Assembly (NCBI GenBank): GCA_022393335.1 | Contig: JAJEKB010001195.1 | Location: forward strand, 350,290-414,289 | From: Macrotrachela quadricornifera | Lineage: Eukaryota > Rotifera > Eurotatoria > Philodinida > Philodinidae | Direction of reading: 5' to 3' | DNA: 64,000 nucleotides | Shown here: positions 13,815 through 27,516 of the stretch, one piece after another | Position numbering within the stretch: position 1 is the stretch's first letter | Layout of the letters: every line of letters begins with the position of its first letter | The notes under the pieces: model-generated | The model's input: the letters and a program-made list of their open reading frames with translations, nothing else | What the model was told of the DNA's origin: nothing | Database searches by the model: none | Position numbers and translations under genes: made by a program

Positions 13815-16800
13815 GTAATAATGATGAAAGATTATCTTCTTTTTTTTGTGTCAGACGTTGTAGACAAGAGAATGTTCACTATCAGCAAACGTAGTAATAG
13901 AGACAGAAAGAATAAGAGCCGAAATTGTCTCGTGTGTTCTGTTCTCTTTTCATATGATGAAGGAGTAACGGCAAAAATTGAATATAAAAGGATAGAATGG
14001 GAGGGTAAAAGAAAGCAAAGAGAAAGAAAGAAGAGAGAAAGAGAGAGTAAAAAACGATGACAGTCTCAAAATTCCATTACATCAACTTCAATCGATGCTC
14101 TTTGAAAGCACAAAATATCTCTCGTCTTGTCTCTTCTGATTTCTTGTAATTTACTCGAAACAAAATATGTAGTAAAAAAATATTAAAAAGCATTCGATGT
14201 CAAAAAAATGCATTATTAATTTACTGGAAAATATTTTTTTCTCATATAATTATTTACATTAACTAAAATAAGTTTATCTACATAATAAAATGAATAACAA
14301 AACTTCAGGTAATGTATTGATAGAAGCTGACAAAAAACTTCAAATATTTCTTTTCTTCTTTTTCCTTATTTTGAAGACGAAATTTATTAAAAAAAGAAAG
14401 TTATTCATTATGCATGGAAAATTTTTCATTTTTGATATATATTTCTATTAAAATTCAATAGAATACAAGGTTGAACATACACAATTCTAGTCTATTTTAA
14501 TGAATTTATTCTATGTAATATTCAACTTACCTATTGTGTCTTTTTTTTTTGCTTGTATAACTATAATTTTAACCGATAGGAATCTACGACATGACAACAC
14601 ATATATACTAGTACTCGTAGTTTTGTAACTATTCGCATTCTTATTTTTCTAGTAGACTTTTTCTTCTGTCTGCTTCTGTTTTTCTCGCTCTTTCTCTGTC
14701 TCTCTGTGATTATTTGTTCGATATGCGACACAATATCAGTAGACCGAATATAAGAGACCACCCGTTGTATGCTAACAAAGTAAAATATCAACTGTAATAG
14801 AAACAGTTTTAGTTCTATTATTGTTCTCTTTCGGGTTGCGTTCAATTACATGAACAAGAGAAAAGAAAGAAAGAATAGCGGTGACGAGAACAAAACTATC
14901 GTATACTCAGTAGATGTATGTTAATGGTGGTACCGTTCGAATATGAAAGGTTTCATTCTCGTTTCGTTTATTCTTCATCATTTTATAACATCTTCTCACG
15001 TACAATGATGGATTAGAGAATAGAAAAAAAAAAAAGAATGGACGAAAGAAAAGAGTTCATTTTATGTCCAAGTGCTTGGTGGCTTCGTCAATTTTTTTCT
15101 TCTTTTAAGGTTTCAACAACAAATGTTACATGTTATTCATAGACGTGTGCGAGAACACACACGCACACTACTCACGGAACAATTGTATATATGTCGGTAA
15201 GATCATGGACAAGCAAAAAAAAACGAATAAAGAAAGAAAAAAAAAAAAAGTGCAAATTTGTTTGAATCACATTCTATTGTATGTGCACATTGATTTCTTA
15301 CCAATTGCTACTTTTTTTCTTTCGTTGAAATAAATTGTGGCAAATGTTACTCAATCAAATAAAAGAAAACAACTTCTTATCATTGCTATTATTAAAATAT
15401 TGTACAGTAATAATAATATTCACATGAAAAATTTGATTATAGAATAAAAAAATCTTTTTCTTTTCTGATGAGTAAAAATATAATTAAAATACTAACTTAA
15501 GAAAGCAGTAAACAAGATATAGTACAAATGATTTTTGTGTATGCTAATGAGTAAATGTTTAATTTAAATTATGAAATATATGAGAAAAAAAAATGTTAAA
15601 ATATGAATATTTTAATTACTTTTTTCTTATTAAACTTATACTTGCTCGATGTTATCATGTTTATATTGAAGTACTACTGTTATTTCTTACAGTTGCTCAA
15701 ACATATTTACTAAGTTGAAGTGTAGCTTTGATCATGATTTTATGATAAGATTAACTTACATGAGTAATTCAAAATATAATGTTTTACTTTAAATAATTTA
15801 TTTTACTAAATGAAAATTTATCTGACATTGAATTTTTTTTTTTTTGCTATTTTTGATAATTTTCCTGTTGTTTATTGTTATTAGATCCTTGTATTTTATC
15901 AGATGAAATAACTAACATAGTATTCTATGATTAACGAGCATATTTAAGACATAATTTTAATTGATTGTCATTTTGTAGTAGACTAAAAACTATTGATAAA
16001 AAAGAATTGCATATGACAAAATATAAATCTAAATTTGCTGTAATTCAATACAAGAATATTTCACTAGAATAAATATAAACGAAAGTATCGTATACAAGTT
16101 CAATAATAATATTTAAATAAGAGAGAAAAAAAAGTACATAAATTTCATATGTAATTGTTGTTCTATTTTGAAATATTATTCAATATGGAAGAGTTATTTG
16201 ATTCTTTTTTTTTCTCTATTACTCAAAATAGAATAGCTATAAATAACTTCTAAAACTGAAGAAAAGTATCAAACGGATTGTTATATAAAATGTCAAAAAC
16301 TACTATATGAAATGGTATTATGATGTTTTTTTTCCTTTTTATGTCAAATACACCTAGATTTTTTAAACTAAAGATGATGATGATTATATTAATTTTCCTG
16401 AGAATTTTACTAAGAAAATTCATATAATCAAGACATAAGCTAATTCTATGTTAGTGAAACCATTAATTGAACTTTTTCATAATATTTTTCTGGCTTTAAC
16501 TAAAAATAGTCATTAATGTTAAAGGCGTCAATATCACCAAGACTGTTATTAAGAGAGTCTGTAAAACTTTAAATATATATTTTTCTTTTAATTTAAGATT
16601 AGATGATAATATATCTATTTATTCACACAGAAAAAAAAGAAACAAGAATTTTCTATGACTATATTCTTCAAAAAAAAAACAAAACTAAATTACAATTTCA
16701 TCAATATTCTTATAAAGTATCTTCATTATAAATATATAATCCTTCTATTAATCTGTTAATTTTATCCATATGATCGTAACTACAGAAAAATATTTTTTGT

Positions 16801-17185
16801 TTTTCTTCAAATTCTTATTGAATATTGATAATTAATTCATTATGCAATGTTTTTGCAATAAAAAAAAAAAACAACTTTTCATGTTATTTAATCATTTATC
16901 TCATTTTTCATTTTATAGAATATATTTTTATTGAGAATAGAACGATCAATTTCGATAATCTTTTCCTTTACAATATTTATAGAATACAAGAAATATAATT
17001 TGTTCAGAGGAAAAAAAAAGGAAAGAAGAGATCTTTTAGTCCTAACTCTAGATTATAATACACGCATAGCTGCTTAGCAGCTTACAAATTAACAGTGAAA
17101 AAAAAAGGAAAAGAATAACGAATAAGAATAGTACGAAAAAATATACAATTGAGTTATACAAAGTAGAAGATAAATGATTTTATTT
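13815..17185. other. Intergenic, no gene seen
   Basis: Lies between the RhoGEF first coding exon and the 3' end of LEMD3. AT-rich with poly-A/T runs and scattered short open frames lacking splice logic or recognisable residues. Presumably promoter and 5' UTR sequence of the RhoGEF; a splice-acceptor motif sits at 13813-13814. Confidence 0.6.
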
Positions 17186-20149
17186 TTAATTATTTGTATT
17201 AACATCTCGTGCTTCTGGAAAATGTTCATAATATCGATTAAGACGAATATATTTCACATTAATTTCTCGATCTTAATAAAACAAAACGAAAGCATCAGAA
17301 ATTTTGTTTTTTTTTTTATGAAATTTAATAATTTACCTTGATAATTCCAATTATTAAGTAAATGATAACCTTGTGCAGCTGCTTCTTTTGATGAGAATTT
17401 TAAATAGACAAAAACCTTTAAAAAAAACAAATTAATAGAATTTAATTTTGAATTATTCTTTTTACTGAATGAATTCCAATATGTTCAACACGTTTAATAT
17501 TAGCACATCGATTTTGAATACTATCAACAACATGATCTATTTCATCATCATCAGCATAACTAATAAAAATAAAATGAATTAATATTCAATAATAAAAATT
17601 ATTTAAATATCATACTTATCTGAACGAAAACAATTACGTAATTTAAGACATTCAGTAAGACCAACATCAGTTGATGTAGATGCATCATTTTCATTATTTA
17701 ATTCATTTGAAGTTTGCTATCAACGAAATAATTTATTATTTAATATATTTTATTTTTTGTATCTATACCGATTTGTTTTTTTTTGGTGATGACGTAGCTG
17801 ATTTAATCCATCGCCATGCATCAGATTCTTCACCATCAATTTCTTGTGATTCTAAACGTATACGTGAATCTTGATGACTTAGAAAATTTTTAACACGTTC
17901 CCATATATGTTTTAATCGTTCTCTATTTATATAAAATTAAAAATAATATCAAATATAATAAATAATACTGACTGATCTTCTTCTGGAATTAATTTATCAC
18001 GAATATGATTAATAGCAAGCCATGGTTGTGCATCAGAATCTTGAATATGTTTTTCATATTGTTTTTGTATTAAATCAGTAGCTTTTGTGAGAAAATTTTC
18101 ATAATTTGATTCATTTTGTTCATGCTGTTTTGATTGTCGTTGAAGAAACCAAGCTAATGTTAAAAGACCAGTTGATCCTAAGAAATGGATTTTTTTCATT
18201 TAACAAATTATTTTAATAAATAAATAATTACCTAATATAAGTAAAATAAGATTTCTTAATGTTTTACTAACATCTTGTCGAGCACGACATGTTAAAGAAC
18301 GTATTGCTTCTTGTGTACTTAATTTTCTTGCTTCATTGAGTTCTCTTGTTTGTTGATTTTTTTCATTCCATACTCTAAATATTAATAAATAAATACAATT
18401 AAAAAGAAATGAAATGTTTATATACAGAAAATAAGACGACTTATTTTTATTAAACATCGTTCTTTGCTTTTTCTCTACTCATATTAGAACCAATTTATTT
18501 ATTATTTATGAAAAACCGTATTTTCTATAAGCTATTCGAAAGTATCTGATACAAAATAAACAAATACTTTTAGTGAATATTTAATTTTCAAGATAAACTT
18601 ACAAAATATCTTTAACTGGCTTATTGAAAATATACGTAATTAATGCATTCCATCGTTCAGCATCACCCAAATTAAATCGAAGGCCCTGAAATAAATATTT
18701 TCAATAATTTTTATTATGAATATAATAAAAAAATTTTTGTTACCTTTTCATTTAAATTTCTTTCTATTTCAGCTCTTTTTACAAGAACATCAGGTTTAGC
18801 ACGAAAACCACAATCGACTTCACCTAATCCATACATAAAAAAAAAAATTTCTATTGAAAAATTATTTTTTTAATTATTACCAGTTCGAACTTGAAGTTGT
18901 TTTCGTACTGCAGCAATTACCGGTAATATATCATCACATTGAGTCTCAAATAGAAAAAAATTCGAATATAAAAACAAAAACCAAATAAACGAAAAAAAAA
19001 CTTACAACATTCTTAACAGAACAACTAATTTCTATAAGAAAGAAAAAAGAGTATATGGTAAAAATTAAAATTATTTATTCAATAAATTTACTTTCATGTC
19101 GTGGAAATAAATCACCACCTTTTTGTATAACAAAAACAATACCACCAAGTAGAATAGAACTAACAAGTAAAATTTTGAAAATATTTTTAATAAGATTCAA
19201 ATATTTTTTCCAAAATGATTGAACTGGTTTTGTCATATGTTTAAGTGGTGATGATGTTTTTTTTCGTTCTTCATTATCAGATTTTGGTGATCGTTTAGCT
19301 TTATTATTATCCTCATCATCCGATTTTGATGATTGTCGACGTGTACGTGACTTTAAACTTGATGATGGTGAACTTGAACGAATTGGTGTTGCTGGCTTTG
19401 TTAGTTCATTTTGTTGTCCAGTATGTAAAGAAGAACCATTTGTATTAGTAACACGATTTCTATCACGTGCTGAATCGAGTAATTGTTTTATTTCTCGACG
19501 ATGACGAGCAACTAGAATTATGCTCTTTATTAATAAATAAAAAAATAAAAGAGAACTTACTTGATTGTTCAACATCATTAGTCATACTTCCTGGGCCTGC
19601 AATACTAGTTGGTGAAGATAAAGACGTTGGTGAACCTTGTTGACGACGTAATGCAATTGAACGAGTTTGAACATTAGGTTCTGTTTGTCCATCACGTACA
19701 GAACGTGACATAAGAACACCAGTTGAAGAAGTTTCCGTTTCAGAATCACTCAATTCAATAAGATTAGGTGTTTGTTTTGATCGAGTTGTTGGACGTGATG
19801 CTATTGTCGTACTAGCTGTTGTAGTTGCTCTAGTACGTGACGGTGAACTAGTAGCAAGTGATCGTGATGGCGAAGCAGTAACACGTGAACGCGAAGGTGA
19901 TGCAGAAACACGTGAAGCTGACGGTGAATTAGTAAGATGTGAACGCGATGGCGAAGCAGCAGCACGAGTGCGTGATGGAGAAGCAACAGCATGAGATCGT
20001 GATGGTGAAGCAGCAGAACGTGTACGTGGATGTGATCGAAGAATATCAAGTCGAGCCTGAAGTTGTTCGCGATTACGTTGAGTAATTGGTGGTACAGTTT
20101 CACCATAATTTAGTAATTCTTGTCGTAATTGTTGATCAGTAAAAGTCAT
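17186..20149 (-). CDS. LEMD3: LEM-domain inner nuclear membrane protein MAN1
   Basis: Predicted 707 aa, in exons 19561-20149, 19092-19511, 19006-19031, 18881-18944, 18744-18823, 18603-18685, 18232-18374, 17973-18177, 17769-17922, 17616-17716, 17466-17559, 17337-17415 and 17186-17271; phases are consistent and the total is 2,124 nt. Order: LEM domain (residues 1-38, LRQELLNYG), SPSR repeats (48-110), basic Ser-rich region, first membrane segment near 305-328 (FKILLVSSILLGGIVFVI), lumenal part with Cys residues, second membrane segment near 458-480, winged-helix MAN1 C-terminal domain (about 510-588, PWLAINHIRDKL and SRIRLESQEI), then an RRM/UHM-like domain (about 600-690, ending VKYIRLNRYYEHFPEA). 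The C-terminal UHM separates MAN1 from LEMD2. In other animals MAN1 tethers chromatin (BAF) and binds R-Smads to damp BMP/TGF-beta signalling. Human MAN1 is 911 aa, so this copy is shorter in the N-terminal region. Confidence 0.92.
19820..20008 (-). repeat. Seven tandem 27-nt units encoding a nine-residue SPSR repeat
   Basis: In LEMD3 the tripeptide SPS recurs at residues 48, 57, 66, 75, 84, 93 and 102, an exact nine-residue period. Most units read SPSR followed by S/T and a basic or small residue. The DNA units are diverged, so the array is not a recent expansion. Confidence 0.9.
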
Positions 20150-20164
20150 TTTTATTATTTCTTC

Positions 20165-23100
20165 CTGTATTTCAAACGATTGACTAGATTAGAAACGCGT
20201 ATCTAAATGAAATGAAATAAACATTAAAACAGATAAATAATATAAGAAGTCTTTGTTTAACATATCAAGAAAAGACACATTTGAAAGAATGAATTGCTTT
20301 GATAGAATAGACAATGACAGGTCAGAATTAGTCACAGACGATTTCTATATTCTTTGGCGCTATAATCAATGTCATTCACGTTGATTATAGCGATGGTGAA
20401 AACAAAAAATATGTATAGTCTATATGTTAACCGCCGATGACAATGACAATACTGCATTATATCCAATTCGAATGCGATATAATCAATTATTAATTTAGAT
20501 CTTTTTTTTTATTTTGATATAAAATTAAAAAAATAAGTTCATAAAAAAAGTATTATTTGATTTAAAATACATAATAAATATAATATAAGAATCTAAAATC
20601 ATTAAAGATGTCGCAAATTGATATACAATCACCATGAAAAATTAAGGAATATTCTCTTTTCTTATGTAAAATAAATTATTTTCTTTTTTATTCTATGTAA
20701 TCAAAATCTTGATATTTTTTGATTTAGAATGAAAAGCAATCAAAAAAAAACTAATTAATTTCAAGTATTTTGTCATTCTATATACTTCATAAAGAAATAA
20801 GATTTTTCTTTTTCACAATAAAACGATCTATAATGTCCAGTTTACATAATCAAAAATTTGCTCAAATTGTATTTTCTTTTGCAAATTTTAAATAAATGAA
20901 TGCTATAAAAGATAAATATATATATATATTGATTGATTTGTAATTCATTATATAATTTTGATCATTGTTATATTTTCTTTCAATATAGTTTTAGACAATA
21001 ATTCATAAAATATTATTATATAGAATTCATTCTTGTTTAATAGTACTTCTAAGTAAATGATTATCATGACTATTTATTTTTTAGATTTCACAATTTTTTA
21101 GTTCTTTCTTTTCAAAATGACAATATTTGCAAGAGAAATCTATTGTCAAAAGTATATATCTAACATAAAGAACACTCGATCGATCGAAAGTTTACATATG
21201 ACTCGTTCGTTGAATATGCAAACAAAGTATTGCTACTTTCACAATACTTGCTTGTCATCGTTGTTGTCTCATGATTAAACATACATACATACACTTTCTG
21301 AAAATGAAAAAAAAGTCATTGTCTTAAATAAACAATTCGAGTAAGAGAGAGAGAGAGAAAAGAAAGAAGTCTTCGAATGTCAAACAAATTTGCTTGCTTG
21401 CAACTATGTCCAATATATTGATGTATTCATTCTCAATCTTAATATATAAAGGTAGAAATCATACTATGGAGAAAAATAAATAAAAGAGACATATACTAAC
21501 CACAATAATGAACATTACACAATATATCAGCTGGTTAGATACTCGAAAAGACTAGTGTGATTCTCTTAGTTTCTTTTGTCTCTCCTTACTTGTTCCTTTT
21601 TGCACACTTTCTTTTACTTGTCTTATGTCAAACACACTCGTTTTTAATGGAATTTCAAAATACATCATATATTGTGAGAGTAAAAGAGAGAGAGACGGAG
21701 CGAGACGACGCTGCGCTCACACACACTTTAACGAACATTTTCATAATTCTCTCTCATTTTTTTCTTCTTTATGCTACTGCTACTGCAATAACTATTCTCT
21801 CTTTCATTCAACACAACGGTCGACTACCCGTCTTTCAAAATACACATACACACACCGACACAGACATAGAAGAAAAGTGTGCTAGTCATTCATAGTTCAT
21901 CATTTCATTCAAGTGAGTTCAATTCATTATTTTACAATGGATCACTACAATTTTTATTTATGATTTGAAGAGTAGAAGAAAAAGAAATAGAGACATGAAA
22001 AAAGATGAATTATTTCGATTTCATTCAAAATATATCTTAAATAAATGTATAAATATCGATATTTGTAGAAATATCGGAAAAGATATTCATGTTCAATTAT
22101 TATTTGTTCTTAAATCGTTTTCTTTTTTTTATACACATGAATAGAAAAATATATTCATAAAATCAAATTATCACTATAAAAATAAAAGAATTGACAGAAA
22201 GAACAACCGACTCATTTCACACTCACTTGCATCGCTTCCAGCTCATGTGTTGATGTCAATTTCCTTCATTTTTACCTACTTCTTTTTCATACCGGATAGA
22301 TAAGTAGACGATGACGGTACAGACTTTCTCTCTATGGCTTTTTTGAAACGATAGTGGTTATGATGGCAACACAGCGGAAACACGTTCGTTTTTTTTTCTT
22401 ATACACCTATATATACACACGTTTCTTTCTCTCGTTTCACGTCTGTCATTTCAAATCATGGGCCGAAACGCTTGATGCCGTGCGTGTATATAGCAAAAAG
22501 TATATGCTGCTCGAAGTAGTAGTTGTGAATGAATAAGAAAGGCAAAAGGAAGTTGTTACGATGGAAATGAAAGAAAACACTTATCGATGAACTCGTACGG
22601 ACACAAATCGATGCTAGACACGATGGACATAGCACCTTTAAAGAGCAGAAGAACGTCATTTTCAATCTTTGAAAATAAGAAAAAAAAAGCAGAAAAAAAA
22701 AGAAAAAAAAATCTTCACTCTCAAAACTTTTACTATAAATGTTGTTCACTTAGGTGTATTTAATCACTTTGCTTGTCGTCACACTTGAAAGAGAAGAGCT
22801 CTTACTTCGTTCTTTACCTCCGCCTCCTTTCAGAGAAAGCAAGTGAAGAGAAAAAAAGGTGTTCTTACAAACACACACATATATATATATATATGAAAAG
22901 AGATCCACACTTGAACGTTGATGAGATGGTAATGGTAATGATAATGGAAATGAAAATAGTCGATTGACTAGTAGTGGAACCACAAAATTCTTTGGATGCA
23001 AAGAGCATGACACTTTTCAATAATGTATATATGTAATAGAAATAAAAATATATGATGACAGAACAGGTGGAAACCGATAGGACATGCATACATGAATTGA

Positions 23101-24999
23101 ATGTCTACTCTTTAGTTTACTTTTCTTGCCTTTTATTTCGATTGACTATTTAGCTATCCGTAAATTTGACAAGTGCGTCAACTCATTAGAAATAGCAAAA
23201 GTCAGGTGGGCAAAAATAACAGTGAGCGAAGTGTCCAAATATCTTATTATTGGAATTCAGAACATACATACACACATACACTAAGAGAGAGAGAGAGAGA
23301 AAGANNNNNNNNNNNNNNNNNNNNNNNNNNNNNNNNNNNNNNNNNNNNNNNNNNNNNNNNNNNNNNNNNNNNNNNNNNNNNNNNNNNNNNNNNNNNNNNN
23401 NNNNNNNNNNNNNNNNNNNNNNNNNNNNNNNNNNNNNNNNNNNNNNNNNNNNNNNNNNNNNNNNNNNNNNNNNNNNNNNNNNNNNNNNNNNNNNNNNNNN
23501 NNNNNNNNNNNNNNNNNNNNNNNNNNNNNNNNNNNNNNNNNNNNNNNNNNNNNNNNNNNNNNNNNNNNNNNNNNNNNNNNNNNNNNNNNNNNNNNNNNNN
23601 NNNNNNNNNNNNNNNNNNNNNNNNNNNNNNNNNNNNNNNNNNNNNNNNNNNNNNNNNNNNNNNNNNNNNNNNNNNNNNNNNNNNNNNNNNNNNNNNNNNN
23701 NNNNTTAAAAAGTCATCAAAATTTTATTTAACATTACAGAATGATGAAAATATTTGTTTCTCTCATGTAAACCGCTTATAGAAGCAATTGTTTTTTAAGC
23801 TCTTTATTACTAATGGCATTAGAGATAAAACATATTTTGTCTTTTAATTAAAAATTACTCATTATTAATAATTGACTCACTTATCTGCCTAGATTATAAA
23901 TGAACGGGTAACAAGATTTAACGAAGCAAAAAAGATCCGTCAAGATATACAATTTGAATAGAGGCAAAATATTAAGTAAATATATCTTTTTTTTAACAGA
24001 AATATACTCGGATATATCATGCTTCTAACTTATACAGCACTTGTGTAGTAACAAATGAGTGCTTCTTCAGATTTGAGTAGAATAAAATGATAATATTTTT
24101 TGATTAATCAAATTTTTATCATCTTCTGTGGACAAAAGAGACCTATTATGTAGACTTCTGATTCCTTCTATTTAATATTTATTAATTTGTGTCATATATT
24201 ATTTAAAAAATGTATAACTCTAATACGCATATAAAATATCCATAATGAACAGTAACGAGTATTATATATGATTTTTCATAATGCATGTTTTTTTCTAATT
24301 TTCTTTGTTTTAATACAAAAAACTGACAACAAACCAAAAAGACGTTTATTTCAACTAAAGAAAAAGAAATTCAAAAAAGAAAGACATCTTAGCTTTTCTT
24401 CTCAGGATTCCATCTTATAGAACCATATGTATACATTTAATCTTTTCCAACAAATATCATGATTGCTGTTATCAGAAATGTATTTCTATAAAATCTAAAG
24501 TAAAATCTTTTATTATATTTTCTTGAACATTTAGACGTATAAGATCTACTCTTAGCGGTAGAGAATAATACAAAAGATGATGATATATTTATTCTTTGAG
24601 ATAGTATAATGGAATAGAATTAATCAAATATTAATTGAATCTGATGTTCTCTAATATGAAATCAACTGTTATTTATCTAATTTATCCATGTTATCGATAT
24701 TGTTAGTAATATATTTAATTTAATTGATTGTGATATTTAAAATCATCTTTCTCTTCATGCATAAATTATTTATTTCCATCATCTAAATCAATTCGGTTAC
24801 TTTTTATAACAAGCTATCTTTTTCAAAATTTTATTACAGTATTTCCCCCACCTATGACGCGAACACTACACATTTATTTATATGATAATCTTATTAGAAC
24901 ATAAGTAAATAGTAAAATTAAACTTTTTTGTTTTGTTTTAAAACGATGTTTATGTTTTATGAAATAAATGTTGAATAAAAGTAATTGAAATTGTTTTGT
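20165..24999. other. Intergenic region with assembly gap
   Basis: Separates the LEMD3 start from the ACADVL stop. It holds simple repeats (GA runs near 21346 and 23286, CA/TA tracts near 22870) and no frame with splice support or recognisable protein. The part next to LEMD3 carries an acceptor motif (20165-20166) and presumably the promoter. Confidence 0.55.
23305..23704. other. Assembly gap (400 N)
   Basis: A run of exactly 400 undetermined bases, entered from a GA-rich microsatellite. The sequence inside is unknown, so any frame crossing it is meaningless. Confidence 0.99.
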
Positions 25000-27274
25000 T
25001 TAAAAGCCTAGTGGATGTACAGCTACAGTTGATTCTTTATCAATAAGTTCTCGAGCTAATTCCGTCATTAATTTTGTTCGTTCCCTAAATGCTGGACTTT
25101 GAATAAGCTTAATATTGTTGTTAATTCTATCATAAGCTTCTTCACACCAAATTCTAACTAAATTTGCTTCATGTAAAGCAGTAGGTACTTGATTGTTAAG
25201 TGATTGTGTACAACGTGATAAACTCGCTGCCATTGTAAATATATCAATAGTAATATCACCAATACGATGAACAATAAATTGTTCGTCACGAATTGTTTTA
25301 CCATATTTAACAAGAATTTGTTCTATTACTGAACCAAATCGATCAATTGCTTGTGACAAAAGTATACCAGATGGATGAAGTGATGAATGAATATGTTTAT
25401 TTATATTTGGTCCTGTTTTCATACCAATACCTCGACGTAATCGTTTTGAACCTTCACCAACAATAACATTGAAATTAAAACTTTTAACTGCTGCTTGTAG
25501 TTCACGTAAATGTGAACCAACATATTGTAGACCAGTAAAAGCAACAAATAAACGAAGGATATCATTAGCTCCTTCGAAGATTCGAAAAATGCGCGCATCA
25601 CGCATAACTCGTTCAAGGCCTGTACTTCTCATAAAACCCATTCCACCATGAATTTGTATTGCTTCATCAAGTACAAACCATGCTGATTCAGATGCAAAAA
25701 TTTTTCCAATAGCTGCTTCACCTAAAAAAATTTAAACATTCACTAACTGATAGTTAGAAAAAGAAATTCATTACATTGATATTCAACTATTCCTCGATCC
25801 ATATTTTGTGCCAAAAGAAATGCAAGACTTTCAGTAACATATTGTCTCATTTCCATTCGAACAAGTTTTTCTTGCACATTACCATATGTATCAATTGTAC
25901 GGCCAAATTGACGACGATTTTTAGCAAAATCCTATTAAATAGACTTTTCTCTTATTTCTTATATATTTTCTTCGTAGAAACTTACAATGGATTTTTGTAT
26001 AGCCATTTTCATTGTTCCAGATAAACCAGCTACCATACCAAATCGACCATTATTTAAAATATTCATAGCAACCTATAAATCATCGAATAAAATGAATTAT
26101 TTTATTTTTATCTTTTTTTTACTTTAAAACCATCTCCAACTTTACCAAGTACATTTTCAACAGGAACTTTACAATCTTCAAAATAAAGCTCAGTTGTATT
26201 TGATGAGTTAATACCCATCTTTTTTTCAGGTGGACCACTTGTAAGACCACCAAATTTTCTTTCAACAATAAAAGCTGTCATTTTATTTTGTGTTTGACCT
26301 GTTTTATCATCGACAGTTGGTACTTGAGCAAAAACCGTAAATATATCAGCAATACCGCCATTAGATATCCAAATTTTTGAACCATTTAAAACAAAATATT
26401 TACCATCTGATGAAAGTTCAGCTTTCGTTTTTATTGAAGCAGCATCACTACCAGCTGAAATGTGAAAAAATTTCTTCAATTATGAATTGGTTTGAAAAAT
26501 AATTTTTACCTGATGGTTCAGTTAGACAAAAAGCTGCAATATTTTCACCAGCAGCTAATTTTGGTAAATATTTTTGTTTTTGAGCATCAGTACCAAATAA
26601 AAGAATGCCTTTAAAACCAATAGATTGATGAGCACCAAGACAAACTGAAATACCAAGATCATGACTAGAGACAATTTCAAAAAGACGAGCTGCTTGAGTA
26701 TTAGTCAAACCAAGACCACCGAAATCAACAGGTACTTGAATACCAAATGCACCTTGTTCTTTCATACCATTCATAACTTCATCTGGAATCTAAATAAACG
26801 AATATAATTCATTTTAAGAATAAATAAATAAATCTATATCACTGTATTAAGTTTATCGTTTTTATCTGGATCATTTTTTTCTTCAAAAAATTTCCAAATT
26901 GGATCAATAAGCATTTTAACATTGTCCTTTTGTTCTTCATTCAAAACATTAGGATATGGAAATATTTCATTAGGATAAAATTGACCTCGAAATAAATTCA
27001 TAACAAATGATGTTGATGTTTGAATTTTTTTATCAACTTTAACACTCTTTTGTTTAGATGGTGATGTTTGTGATATACGTTGCTGTCTTGTTTTTTCATG
27101 ATCTTTACTTTCTTGTGATTGTGGCCTTTGTTCATTTATAAGTGATTTAGGTGTAACTGGTGCTGAAGCTAAAGGCGATGCTGTCGCTGCAGTTCGATGA
27201 ATTACTGCTCGATTGAATAGCACCACACAAGATGGTACACGGCGACAAGTGCTAGTAACAAGTAAAGAACTCAT
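25000..27274 (-). CDS. ACADVL: Very long-chain acyl-CoA dehydrogenase, mitochondrial
   Basis: Catalyses the first, FAD-dependent step of mitochondrial beta-oxidation of long acyl-CoAs. Exons 26843-27274, 26510-26789, 26123-26454, 25986-26072, 25775-25931 and 25000-25721 total 2,010 nt (669 aa; human 655). Residues 1 to about 85 are basic and Ser/Thr-rich, as expected of a mitochondrial presequence. Core motifs seen are [38 protein letters not shown] and [21 protein letters not shown]. The predicted catalytic base is Glu479 in [10 protein letters not shown]. The C-terminal extension typical of VLCAD/ACAD9 is present and ends HPLGF, close to the NPLGF ending of vertebrate VLCAD. ACAD9 is the main alternative. 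An acceptor-like TTTTTAG lies 3 nt before the ATG. Confidence 0.93.
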
Positions 27275-27516
27275 TATCTAAAAACATTATAAAAAAGATT
27301 TTCTTTGAAGATGTGTTATCAAGATTAATATAAAAATAAGAATAAGTCACGAGAAATATGCTATACGATTTCACAATAAAGCGTACAGAACGCAAAAGAA
27401 AAATCACAACCATACCACACATACACACCCCTATGAAGAACGTACAAAAAGCAAGTAACAAAGTCCATTCAGGGTGACGAGTGCATGTCGAATAATAAAA
27501 AATAAGTAATTGTACG

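Noticed and set aside
14561..14845. Minus-strand frame of 94 codons upstream of the RhoGEF
   Set aside because: Arg/Lys/Ser-rich translation of a CT-rich stretch; no supporting signals.
19801..20106. His/Leu-rich frame overlapping LEMD3
   Set aside because: Out-of-frame reading of the SPSR repeat array; the LEM frame is clearly the coding one.
23173..23781. Frames crossing the 400-N gap
   Set aside because: Most codons are undetermined bases, so no coding claim can be made.
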